Source: Hydnum rufescens UP504
Lineage: Eukaryota > Basidiomycota > Agaricomycetes > Cantharellales > Hydnaceae
Assembly (NCBI GenBank): GCA_014904985.1
Contig: MU129414.1
Location: forward strand, 1 to 16,710
Length of the DNA: 16,710 nt
Direction of reading: 5' to 3'
Numbering within the stretch: position 1 is the stretch's first letter; each line of letters starts with the position of its first letter. Below, piece after piece: positions 10,212 to 16,710 of this stretch. Made by a program: the position numbers and the translations under genes. The notes beneath the pieces were generated by a model that was not told the DNA's origin, did no database searches, and worked only from the letters and a program-made list of their open reading frames with translations.

Positions 10212-10690
10212 CCACTGGTGTTTTGTTTGTTGGGTCATTGCTTGCCAGGGTTTCATTTTCTGGGTTGTTGTTCACCAGGTTTGGTGGAGGTTGTATGGGG
10301 TTGGGGTCAGCTTGTGGCCTACAATAAACATTATGTTAGTTACAAGCTAAAGCAGTGAAAAAAGAGCAGCCTTTGCAGCTCTGTTTGTGCCACTGTAATG
10401 TACAGAAACTCAAAAAAAAACTCACCTTGAATGAACACACCAGCTGGAGCAGTGGAGTTCATATGTCCATTGTTGGCCAGGGTTCCACTTGGGGGACCCC
10501 ATTCTGCAGTTTTATTCATGGGGTTTGGCTTGGTGGGCCTTCATTCAGTGGCTTTGGGGTTGTGGGGTTTTGCTCAGGTTTGGGGTCATGGGTTTCATTT
10601 GGGAGGTTTGGAGTTGTGGGTTTTGCTCAGCAGGTTTGGGTTCACAGGGTTTCAGGTGGTGCATTTAGTGTTGGGGGTTCATGTGGGGCT
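10212..10690 (-). pseudogene. decayed Pro/Asn-rich exon pair of unknown family
   Basis: On the minus strand an upstream exon (about 10690-10436) is joined by a well-formed intron (10435-10319) to a downstream exon (10318-10212). The downstream exon reads openly as PQADPNPIQPPPNLVNNNPE followed by NETLASNDPTNKTPVGE. The upstream exon reads TKPNPMNKTAEWGPP, then SGTLANNGHMNSTAP. The pieces TLAS-N-D and TLANNG suggest the two exons are themselves related repeats. The frames do not agree across the junction, and a TGA that could derive from CGA interrupts the upstream exon, so the gene appears dead. The upstream boundary is uncertain: a TAACTAAC branch-like motif near 10715 suggests yet another intron. 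A candidate donor GTGAGT follows at 10211. I recognise no domain. Confidence 0.45.
10319..10435 (-). other. structured spliceosomal intron, 117 nt
   Basis: It has donor GTGAGT, branch site GTAACTAAC and acceptor TTGTAG. Its centre contains a nested hairpin (outer GCAGTG with CACTGC, inner AGAGC with GCTCT). This is the same layout as the introns inside the giant inverted repeat about 2 kb away. Confidence 0.7.
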
Positions 10691-10801
10691 CAAGTCCAAG
10701 ATCTGAACATGTTAGTTAAACATTAGAGCATCACAAGAAGTGTAATATAGTGTATTACATAAGGGAGTTCAGACTCAAAAGTCATGTATATATGGCAGAT
10801 G

Positions 10802-11395
10802 CCGGGATTGAATAAGTAAACTTTTGCCCGGACCTCTACACCTAGTGAGAACTGTGAAACCTCTGTCTCTGCCCACCTGCTTCCATCTAGCTATCTGGTT
10901 GGCTTGTCTGGTGGCCATTAACTACCAGCCTTTCTCTAGCTTGGGACCTATACCTTTGGATACCAGCAGGAAAGGCAGTAAGCAGGATAGTCCTTCCTCT
11001 TACTGACCCCCTATCCTCTCCCTAGATAGTGACTGTGCCACTTGGCCAGTCACTACTTTATGCCTTTCATCATGACTCTCTTTCCCTCGCAACCTTTTCC
11101 CCCAGACTCAGAGCAAAGCCAGTGCCTAGCTCTGTGTCTGGCTCCCCACCTGAAGCTAGTGCTAAGGGTGGTGTGATTATCCTTCCTTCTCCTTCCCCTA
11201 TCCCTGCTCCCCACCTGTCAACTCTGCTTTGTCCAAGTATGACAATGAGTGCCCTCCTGAATCTGGGAGGCACTTTGTTACAAGAAGAGCAGCTTATGCT
11301 GCTCTTGTGCCACAAAAATAAAACACCTTAGGCAGCCCTATTTCAGTATCTAATTAGGTAGTCTTTTTTGGTAGAATATGGGGTCTAATAGACCT
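10802..11395. other. no recognised gene; partial open frames and one hairpin
   Basis: A few CG dinucleotides reappear here. A plus-strand open frame at 11029-11331 is Pro/Ser-rich (includes SGSPPEASAKGGVIILPSP). A neighbouring frame from 10824 is interrupted by TGA codons that could be mutated CGA. I recognise no family. This could be a decayed gene. Confidence 0.35.
11285..11306. repeat. perfect 9-bp hairpin with GCAGC/GCTGC core
   Basis: AAGAGCAGC and GCTGCTCTT are separated by TTAT. It belongs to the same hairpin class as the mid-intron stems at 10319-10435 and in the inverted-repeat arms. Confidence 0.75.
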
Positions 11396-11475
11396 ATAGG
11401 CCCATGGCCCCACATGTCTTAAGAATGTAACCATGGCCCCTTGGGCCTCCTGAATATTAGGACCCATGGGCCTAT
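11396..11475. repeat. inverted repeat with GGCCCATGG motifs
   Basis: ATAGGCCCATGG (11396-11407) is inverted at 11464-11475. A further CCATGGCCCC copy lies between them. Confidence 0.65.
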
Positions 11476-12227
11476 GCCAGGGGATTTTTTAGACACTGGC
11501 CCCATGAAAACCCCCTTAGCTCTTCACTCTCTGCAGATGACATTGACTCCAGCTTCTGCCTTCATTTTCATCCAAGACAGCTAGTGGGTGCATCGGTCAT
11601 CACCCATTCAAATAAATAATTTACATCTGCTACATCCAAAAAACTCACTGCCATCCATCAGTGCCCATGCCCTCCGGCAGCAGGGTCACTGTGCAGGGTG
11701 GCGGACAGCCCAAATGATGGCTGTACACTGGAAATCAGCCCGCCATGGCTACCCATTCACTCTGCACAGTCATTGCCCATTCAAAGGCAGCAGGGTTTCC
11801 TTATTTGGAAATCACATGTTCATTCAGACTTGCATATTCTAGCCTGCTACAAGGCCTTTTTTGGCTGCTAATTGGGCAACACAGTACCTTGCATTTATCT
11901 CTATTTTACACTACAAAGAAGGGACTACAAAAGAAAAAAATACAAATTGAATTCACACAAAAAAAAAAACATGGGCACCCAGTGCCTACAGGACCAGGCA
12001 CACAATCTGAAGGGGTAATATGTTGGAGGAAACCCAGGAGTCCATGCACACAAATTTTCATGTGCATGGGTGCCCAGGTTCCTCTGTTATTTGCAATTTT
12101 GTACAGGTCTATCATTTTGAATCAGCCACAGGCTTTGGCTGGTCAAAATTGCTGGCAACAAGGATGGCCCTGTCATCATGGGATCGCCATTATCACCATT
12201 TGGGGTAGGTGGGAAAGATAATTAGTC

Positions 12228-13654
12228 CCTATAATGAAAATAACTCAGATTGTTAGTACAGAGTGTGAACAAGGCAGCTTAAAGCAGCCCTGATCACACT
12301 GAAGGAGAGGTGGGTTTGGGGGGACTTAGCTCATCACCACACCCCAGCCTTGCTGGGGTGTGGTGTCCTGCCTATTGTGCATGTGGTTGGGGTCTTCAGG
12401 TTCCTCAGTTGCATGGATTGTGCAGAATTGTAAGGTCTGCAGTCGTTCACAATGACAATGATGGGATTGCCATCATTGCCATCACTTGAGGTAGGCAAGG
12501 GGGTGTGGGCAAGCATAATGGTCCCTAAAGTAAAAGTAATCAGATTGTTAGTACATAATTAAAGCAGCACAAAAAAGGCTGCCTAAGCTGCCCTTTTTGT
12601 ATGATATGAGATGAAGGACAAATATACTTACCTGATTACCACACCCCAGCTTTGCTGGGGTGTGGTTTCCTGTCATGGGTGCTTCATCACTGGGTTCTGT
12701 GGTCGTGTGGGGCCATATGACCCGTAATCACCTGTGACAATGCCATAATTTGAAGGGAAGGAGGAGGGTCAGCAGTGGTGATACATCCTGTAATGAAAGG
12801 ACTTCAAATCATTAGTAGAGAATGAAACCTATGCAAAGAGGGCAGCTTAAGAGCTGCCCTCTTCATGAAAGATGAGACATAAATACTGTACATACCTTAT
12901 CGCCACACCCCAGCCTTGCTGGGGTGTAGTGTCCTGTTCATGGTGGCTTGTTGTTGGCTTCTTTGGTTGTGTGGGGTCGAAAGCTCCGTAATCATATATG
13001 GCAATTACTGGATTGTCATCATCGTTCCACATGCAAGCGGTGGTTGGGGAGGTGTAATAGTACCTAGGATGAATATGGCTCAAAATGTTAGTAAAAAATT
13101 AAAAGCTGCACAAACAAGGCAGCTTAAAGCTGCCCCACCCATGCAAAAAGTATCAATACATGTACCTGCTCACCACACCCCAGCAAGGCTGGGGTGTGAT
13201 GACCTAGTTGGTTGGTTGTGCAGGGTCATATCCAGAATTGAGTGGACAATGACAATAGCATCATCCTTGTCCTCATCCTCATCATTGTCATTGTCCTCAT
13301 TATCATCATCTTCATTGTCCTCATCATTGTTTTATGTCCAGGGGGTGGGCCTGAGCAATAGCCCTGATAATGAAACAAATTTGAGATGTTAGTAGATAAT
13401 ATAAGGAGTGCAAAAGGACTGGCTTGGACTGGTTCCTTTTGCACAAAAACATAAATAAAAAACCATACCTTATTACCACACCCCAGCATCATTGCTAGGG
13501 TGTGGTGCTCACTTGCTCCATAATTGGGTGTCAGGTGAAGCCACAACTCAACACTGGCAAGTGCCAGGTTCAAAAAAGGCACCCAACACCAGCAGAACAG
13601 ACACCACAAAGCATTGTTGAGGTGTATATGCAGATGAAAACGCATGTTAGACAT
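12228..13654 (-). pseudogene. left-arm array of hairpin-flanked exon-intron modules
   Basis: Mirror of the right-arm array. Exons: 13654-13469 (186 nt; its 5' edge is uncertain), 13363-13166 (198), 13063-12896 (168), 12787-12632 (156), 12524-12330 (195), then a sixth from 12228. Introns: 13468-13364, 13165-13064, 12895-12788, 12631-12525 and 12329-12229. Exon lengths are multiples of three. Each of the five exons ends in the palindrome CACACCCCAGC...GCTGGGGTGTG or a close variant, just before the donor. Exon 3 reads openly with TSPTTACMWNDDDNPVIAIYD style residues, then DYGAFDPTQPKKPTTS; exon 5 includes SSDGNDGNPIIVIVNDC. Exon 4 contains a TGA codon. Relative to the right arm, exon 5 lacks one C in a C-run, which shifts its 5' frame. 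The product is unknown and coding capacity is probably lost. Confidence 0.6.
13258..13330 (-). repeat. GAT/GAC trinucleotide microsatellite in exon 2, left arm
   Basis: Shorter mirror of 14753-14883. The difference accounts for most of the length difference between the two arms. Confidence 0.8.
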
Positions 13655-14033
13655 ATTTAATAATTATTTGGGTCATAGTATTAAAGAAAAGGAAAGAATG
13701 AGCAAGATCTGAATAAGGCAATGTATTATGACACTGAACAGGGGATTGGGCCACCTGTATGGATCAGAGTGCCCCAAAAATTAAATATTGGGATTATACA
13801 TATGTGTGCTACATGGTAGATTTATAAAAATGGGTACCAGAGATGCCTAATAATATAATTTCCTTATTTGGGCATGTGTATTTCCTCATTCTTTCAGTCA
13901 CCTCACAGTATTAGAGCCTAGGAATTAGGGATTGGAAATGTATCTAGTATGCCCACAAAATGATATTTTTTTCATAATTTTTAATGGAAATGCTATGTCA
14001 CGAGTTCTGCACCATCAGAGTTGTTGGTTCTGA

Positions 14034-14048
14034 TGGTGGCAGCTACTG
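14034..14048. other. 15-nt spacer at the centre of the giant inverted repeat
   Basis: TGGTGGCAGCTACTG separates TTGTTGGTTCTGA (left) from its exact inverse TCAGAACCAACAA (right). The two arrays are transcribed away from this point, so the ~390 bp on either side up to the first exons would act as a mirrored divergent promoter region. Confidence 0.85.
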
Positions 14049-14579
14049 TCAGAACCAACAACTCTGATGGTGCAGAACTCGTGACATAGCATTTCCATTA
14101 AAAATTATGAAAAAAATATCATTTTGTGGGCATACTAGATACATTTCCAATCCCTAATTCCTAGGCTCTAATACTGTGAGGTGACTGAAAGAATGAGGAA
14201 ATACACATGCCCAAATAAGGAAATTATATTATTAGGCATCTCTGGTACCCATTTTTATAAATCTACCATGTAGCACACATATGTATAATCCCAATATTTA
14301 ATTTTTGGGGCACTCTGATCCATACAGGTGGCCCAATCCCCTGTTCAGTGTCATAATACATTGCCTTATTCAGATCTTGCTCATTCTTTCCTTTTCTTTA
14401 ATACTATGACCCAAATAATTATTAAATATGTCTAACATGCGTTTTCATCTGCATATACACCTCAACAATGCTTTGTGGTGTCTGTTCTGCTGGTGTTGGG
14501 TGCCTTTTTTGAACCTGGCACTTGCCAGTGTTGAGTTGTGGCTTCACCTGACACCCAATTATGGAGCAAGTGAGCACCA

Positions 14580-14607
14580 CACCCTAGCAATGATGCTGGG
14601 GTGTGGT
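14580..14607 (+). repeat. exon-terminal palindrome, module 1
   Basis: CACCCTAGC pairs with GCTGGGGTG around the loop AATGAT. One C has become T, which keeps a G-U pair in RNA. Confidence 0.75.
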
Positions 14608-14613
14608 AATAAG

Positions 14614-14718
14614 GTATGGTTTTTTATTTATGTTTTTGTGCAAAAGGAACCAGTCCAAGCCGGTCCTTTTTCACTCCTTATATTATCTACTAACATCTCA
14701 AATTTGTTTCATTATCAG
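14614..14718 (+). other. module intron 1 (105 nt)
   Basis: It has donor GTATGG, branch TACTAAC and acceptor TATCAG. The central stem is GTGCAAAAGGA with TCCTTTTTCAC. The mirrored left intron keeps a perfect 11-bp version (TCCTTTTGCAC), so the right copy has lost one pair. Confidence 0.75.
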
Positions 14719-14752
14719 GGCTATTGCTCAGGCCCACCCCCTGGACATAAAA

Positions 14753-14883
14753 CGATGATGAGGACAATGAAGATGATGATAACAATGATGATGATGATGA
14801 CGATAACAATGACAATGATGATGATGATGACAAGGATGATGACAATGATGAGGATGAGGACAAGGATGATGCTATCATCATCA
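14753..14883 (+). repeat. GAT/GAC trinucleotide microsatellite in exon 2, right arm
   Basis: Imperfect GAT, GAC, AAT and GAG triplets. It is 48 bases longer than the left-arm counterpart at 13258-13330, a change of 16 whole codons. Confidence 0.85.
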
Positions 14884-14931
14884 TCCACTTGATTCTGGAT
14901 ATGACCCTGCACAACCAACCAACTAGGTCAT

Positions 14932-14957
14932 CACACCCCAGCCTTGCTGGGGTGTGG
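14932..14957 (+). repeat. exon-terminal palindrome, module 2
   Basis: CACACCCCAGC and GCTGGGGTGTG flank the loop CTT. The loop is inverted relative to modules 3 and 5. Confidence 0.8.
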
Positions 14958-14964
14958 TGAGCAG

Positions 14965-15066
14965 GTACATGTATTGATACTTTTTGCATGGGTGGGGCAG
15001 CTTTAAGCTGCCTCGTTTGTGCAGCTTTTAATTTTTTACTAACATTTTGAGCCATATTCATCCTAG
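14965..15066 (+). other. module intron 2 (102 nt)
   Basis: It has donor GTACAT, branch TACTAAC and acceptor TCCTAG. The central stem is GGGGCAGCTT with AAGCTGCCTC. Confidence 0.75.
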
Positions 15067-15200
15067 GTACTATTACACCTCCCCAACCACCACTTGCATG
15101 TGGAATGATGATGACAATCTGGTAATCACCATATATGATTATGGAGCTTTCAACCCTGCACAACCAAAGAAGCCAACAACAAGCCACCATGAACAGGACA

Positions 15201-15227
15201 CCACACCCCAGCAAGGCTGGGGTGTGG
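15201..15227 (+). repeat. exon-terminal palindrome, module 3
   Basis: CCACACCCCAGC and GCTGGGGTGTGG flank the loop AAG. Confidence 0.8.
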
Positions 15228-15234
15228 CGATAAG

Positions 15235-15342
15235 GTATGTACAGTATTTATGTCTTGTCTTTCATGAAGAGGGCAGCTCTTAAGCTGCCCTCTTTGCATA
15301 GGTTTCATTCTCTACTAATGATTTGAAGTCCTTTCATTACAG
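15235..15342 (+). other. module intron 3 (108 nt)
   Basis: It has donor GTATGT, branch TACTAAT and acceptor TTACAG. The central stem is AGAGGGCAGC with GCTGCCCTCT, a perfect 10-bp stem. Confidence 0.8.
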
Positions 15343-15464
15343 GATGTATCACTGCTGCTGACCCTCCTCCTTCCCTTCAAATTATGGCATCATTGCAGGC
15401 AATTATGGGTCATATGGCCCCACGCAACCACAGAACCCAGCAATGAAGCACCCATGACAGGAAA

Positions 15465-15491
15465 CCACACCCCAGCAAAGCTGGGGTGTGG
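15465..15491 (+). repeat. exon-terminal palindrome, module 4
   Basis: CCACACCCCAGC and GCTGGGGTGTGG flank the loop AAA. Confidence 0.8.
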
Positions 15492-15498
15492 TAATCAG

Positions 15499-15606
15499 GT
15501 AAGTATATTTGTCCTTCATCTCGTATTGTACAAAAAGGGCAGCTTAGGCAGCCTTTTTTGTGCTGCTTTAATTATGTACTAACAATCTGATTACTTTTAC
15601 TTTTAG
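15499..15606 (+). other. module intron 4 (108 nt)
   Basis: It has donor GTAAGT, branch TACTAAC and acceptor TTTTAG. The central stem is ACAAAAAGGGCAGC with GCAGCCTTTTTTGT, imperfect at its top. Confidence 0.8.
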
Positions 15607-15768
15607 GGACCATTATGCTCACCCACACCCCCCTCGCCTACCTTGAGTGATGGCAATGATGGCAATCCCATTGTTGTCATTGTGAATGACTGCGGATCTT
15701 ATGATTCTGCACAATCTGCACAACTGAGGAGCCCGAAGACCCCAACCACATGCACAATAGGCAGGACA

Positions 15769-15795
15769 CCACACCCCAGCAAGGCTGGGGTGTGG
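15769..15795 (+). repeat. exon-terminal palindrome, module 5
   Basis: CCACACCCCAGC and GCTGGGGTGTGG flank the loop AAG. Confidence 0.8.
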
Positions 15796-15802
15796 TGATG
15801 AG

Positions 15803-15903
15803 CTAAGTCCCCCCAAACCTGCCTCTCCTTCAGCGTGATCAGGGCTGCTTTAAGCTGCCTTGTTCACACTCCATACTAACAATCCAAGTTATTTTCATTA
15901 TAG
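15803..15903 (+). other. module intron 5 (101 nt) with lost canonical donor
   Basis: The donor position reads CTAAGT instead of GTAAGT. Branch TACTAAC and acceptor TTATAG are intact, and a central stem pairs GTGA..CAGGGC with GCTGCCTTG..TCAC. The same CTAAGT is present in the left arm. A GTGATG eight bases upstream might substitute. Confidence 0.6.
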
Positions 15904-16506
15904 GGACTAATTATCTTTCCCACCTACCCCAAATGGTGATAAGGGCAATCCCACAATGACAGGGTCGTCCTTGTTGCTGGCAATTTTGACCAGCCAAAGC
16001 CTATGGCTGGTTCAAAAAGATAGACCTGTACAAAATTGCAAATAACAGAGGAACCTGGGCACCCATGCACACAAAAATTTGTGTGCATGGACTCCTGGGT
16101 TTCCTCCAACATATTACCCCTTCAGATTGTGTGCCTGGTCCCTGTAGGCACCAGGTGCACATGTTTTTTTTTTTTTGTGTGAATTCAATTTTGTATTTTT
16201 TTCTTTTGTAGTCCCTTCTTTGTAGTGTAAAATAGAGATAAATGCAAGGTACTGTGCTGCCCAATTAGCAGCCAAAAAAGGCCTTGTAGTGGGCTGGAAT
16301 ATGCAAGTCTGAATGAACATGTGATTTCCAAATAAGGAAACCCCACTGCTTTTGAATGGGCAATGACTGTGCAGAGTGAATGGGTAGCTGTGGCAGGCTG
16401 ATTTCTGGTGTACAGCCATCATTTGGGGCTGTCCACTGCCCTGCACAGTGACCCTGCTGCCAGAGGGTGCAGGCACTGATGGATAGTGGTGAGTTTTTTG
16501 GATGTA
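15904..16506 (+). other. distal part of right arm: sixth module start and hairpin-rich tail
   Basis: After the acceptor at 15901-15903 the sequence starts like the other modules (GGACTAATTATC) but lacks the exon-terminal palindrome. It contains hairpins at 15988-16013, 16050-16104 and 16131-16160. A polypyrimidine stretch ending TTTTGTAG near 16212 could be a further acceptor. Open frames on the opposite strand show no known domain. The left arm mirrors this at 11631-12228. Confidence 0.5.
16050..16104. repeat. long imperfect hairpin
   Basis: GAACCTGGGCACCCATGCAC followed by ACAAA pairs with TTTGTGTGCATGGACTCC followed by TGGGTTTC, giving about 24 bp with a few mismatches and almost no loop. 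Confidence 0.7.
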
Positions 16507-16710
16507 GTTGTCAGGGCAACACTGCTGTCAAAGCCACAAACAGAAAGAGAAAGAGATTAATTAACCACATGCTATTGCAGTGGGAATCCTGAGTATACAC
16601 CACACAACAAGGGGCACACAAGTCTTGCACCTATCGCAGTCAGGCTGGTCAGCCATATAGCCTTAGCTCAAAAGGAGTACCATTTTGATGTTTTGTCTGG
16701 GCCTGAGAGG
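16507..16710. other. flank beyond the giant inverted repeat
   Basis: Unique sequence relative to the left flank. It is still CG-poor and I see nothing recognisable in it. Confidence 0.5.

Larger units (their letters stand above)
8580..10801. other. CG-free block, decayed repeat DNA
   Basis: Reading every line and line junction, I find no CG dinucleotide across these 2,222 bases, although G- and C-rich stretches are present. TG and CA are abundant. This is the footprint expected of long-term CpG methylation and deamination of repeats. Apart from the repeats and minus-strand exons listed separately, no protein-coding gene is recognisable. Confidence 0.85.
11631..14033 (-). repeat. left arm of giant inverted repeat
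   Basis: This 2.4-kb arm is the reverse complement of 14049-16506. Near the centre position x pairs exactly with 28082-x. Further out the offset grows to 55, mainly through a 48-base length difference in a GAT/GAC microsatellite. The outer match ends at TACATCCAAAAAACTCAC. I see no obvious target-site duplication. Confidence 0.9.
14428..15903 (+). pseudogene. right-arm array of hairpin-flanked exon-intron modules
   Basis: Five modules plus the start of a sixth. Exons: 14428-14613 (186 nt; 5' edge uncertain, since ATGTCTAACATG there resembles a branch site rather than a start), 14719-14964 (246), 15067-15234 (168), 15343-15498 (156), 15607-15802 (196). A sixth exon begins at 15904. Exons are related to one another: they open with similar pyrimidine-rich sequence, encode pieces such as DYGAFNPAQPKKPTT, NYGSYGPTQPQNPA, SGYDPAQP and NDCGSYDSAQ, and end in the same palindrome 6-8 nt before the donor. 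In one frame that palindrome reads TTPQQGWGV. Exon 2 carries a GAT/GAC microsatellite encoding an Asp/Asn tract. The best frame changes between exons, and TGA codons, likely from CGA, occur in exon 4. I do not recognise a family. It could be a decayed gene built by tandem exon duplication, or a non-coding spliced transcript. Confidence 0.6.
14049..16506 (+). repeat. right arm of giant inverted repeat
   Basis: This 2.46-kb arm mirrors 11631-14033. The outer match ends at GTGAGTTTTTTGGATGTA, after which the flanks differ. Many differences between the arms are CG on one side and TG or CA on the other. Confidence 0.9.

Noticed and set aside
14428..14892. Open frame starting MSNMRFHLHIH, mirrored at 13654-13226
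   Set aside because: The start lies on a TCTAAC branch-like motif and the frame reads through a good intron that happens to be 105 nt without stops. It is probably not a real start or a real single exon.
14690..15214. 174-codon open frame on the minus strand of the right arm, mirrored by 158 codons at 12916-13392 plus
   Set aside because: It runs antisense through exon 3, intron 2 and exon 2, is low in complexity over the microsatellite, and has no recognisable domain. Its presence in both arms follows from recent duplication. The opposite strand has consistent splice signals.
12339..15795. CRISPR-like repeats: regularly spaced identical palindromes
   Set aside because: Spacing is 265-355 bp, spacers are related to each other, and eukaryotic splice signals lie between them.
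11631..16506. Assembly or sequencing foldback artefact
   Set aside because: The arms differ by many independent CG changes and by microsatellite length, and end with different flanks. An artefact would give near-identical arms. Raw-read confirmation is still worthwhile.

Overview
The window looks like nuclear DNA of a basidiomycete fungus, most likely an Agaricomycete. Three things support this. Introns are short (47-66 nt) with GT...AG ends. A fragment of a FunK1-type kinase is present, a family typical of mushroom-forming fungi. The right half has lost CG dinucleotides, as expected of cytosine-methylated repeats in these fungi. The species cannot be read from the sequence.

Left half (1-8,579, normal CG content). 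A spliced DENND6/stabilisation-of-polarity-axis type DENN-domain gene runs leftward off the window edge (minus, 781 to 1). It has a clear start and four exons, with one apparent single-base frameshift. About 3.4 kb follows in which I recognise no gene. At 4,199-5,314 two almost identical copies of a ~560-bp element with terminal inverted repeats lie head to head and form a near-perfect palindrome. Directly right of it is a broken FunK1 kinase (plus, about 5,458-6,615). An apparently intact two-exon gene of an uncharacterised fungal family follows (minus, 7,795-6,779), with an NCYWYC motif and a C-terminal coiled coil.

Right half (8,580-16,710, CG-depleted). I find no CG dinucleotide at all from 8,580 to 10,801. 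This part holds a G-run tandem array, several hairpins and decayed minus-strand exons with a structured intron. A giant inverted repeat then fills 11,631-16,506, with arms of about 2.4 kb separated by only 15 nt. Each arm carries the same array of at least five exon-intron modules, read outward from the centre. Each exon ends in a palindrome just before the splice donor. Each intron has its own central hairpin, a consensus TACTAA branch site and a YAG acceptor. Four of the five exons have lengths divisible by three in both arms, and the fifth does in the left arm. No single open frame runs through all modules.

Functionally, the left half is an ordinary gene-bearing region with membrane-traffic, kinase-relic and orphan genes that show no sign of working together. 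The right half is a methylation-decayed repeat compartment. Its most unusual content is the mirrored array of hairpin-flanked exon-intron modules.
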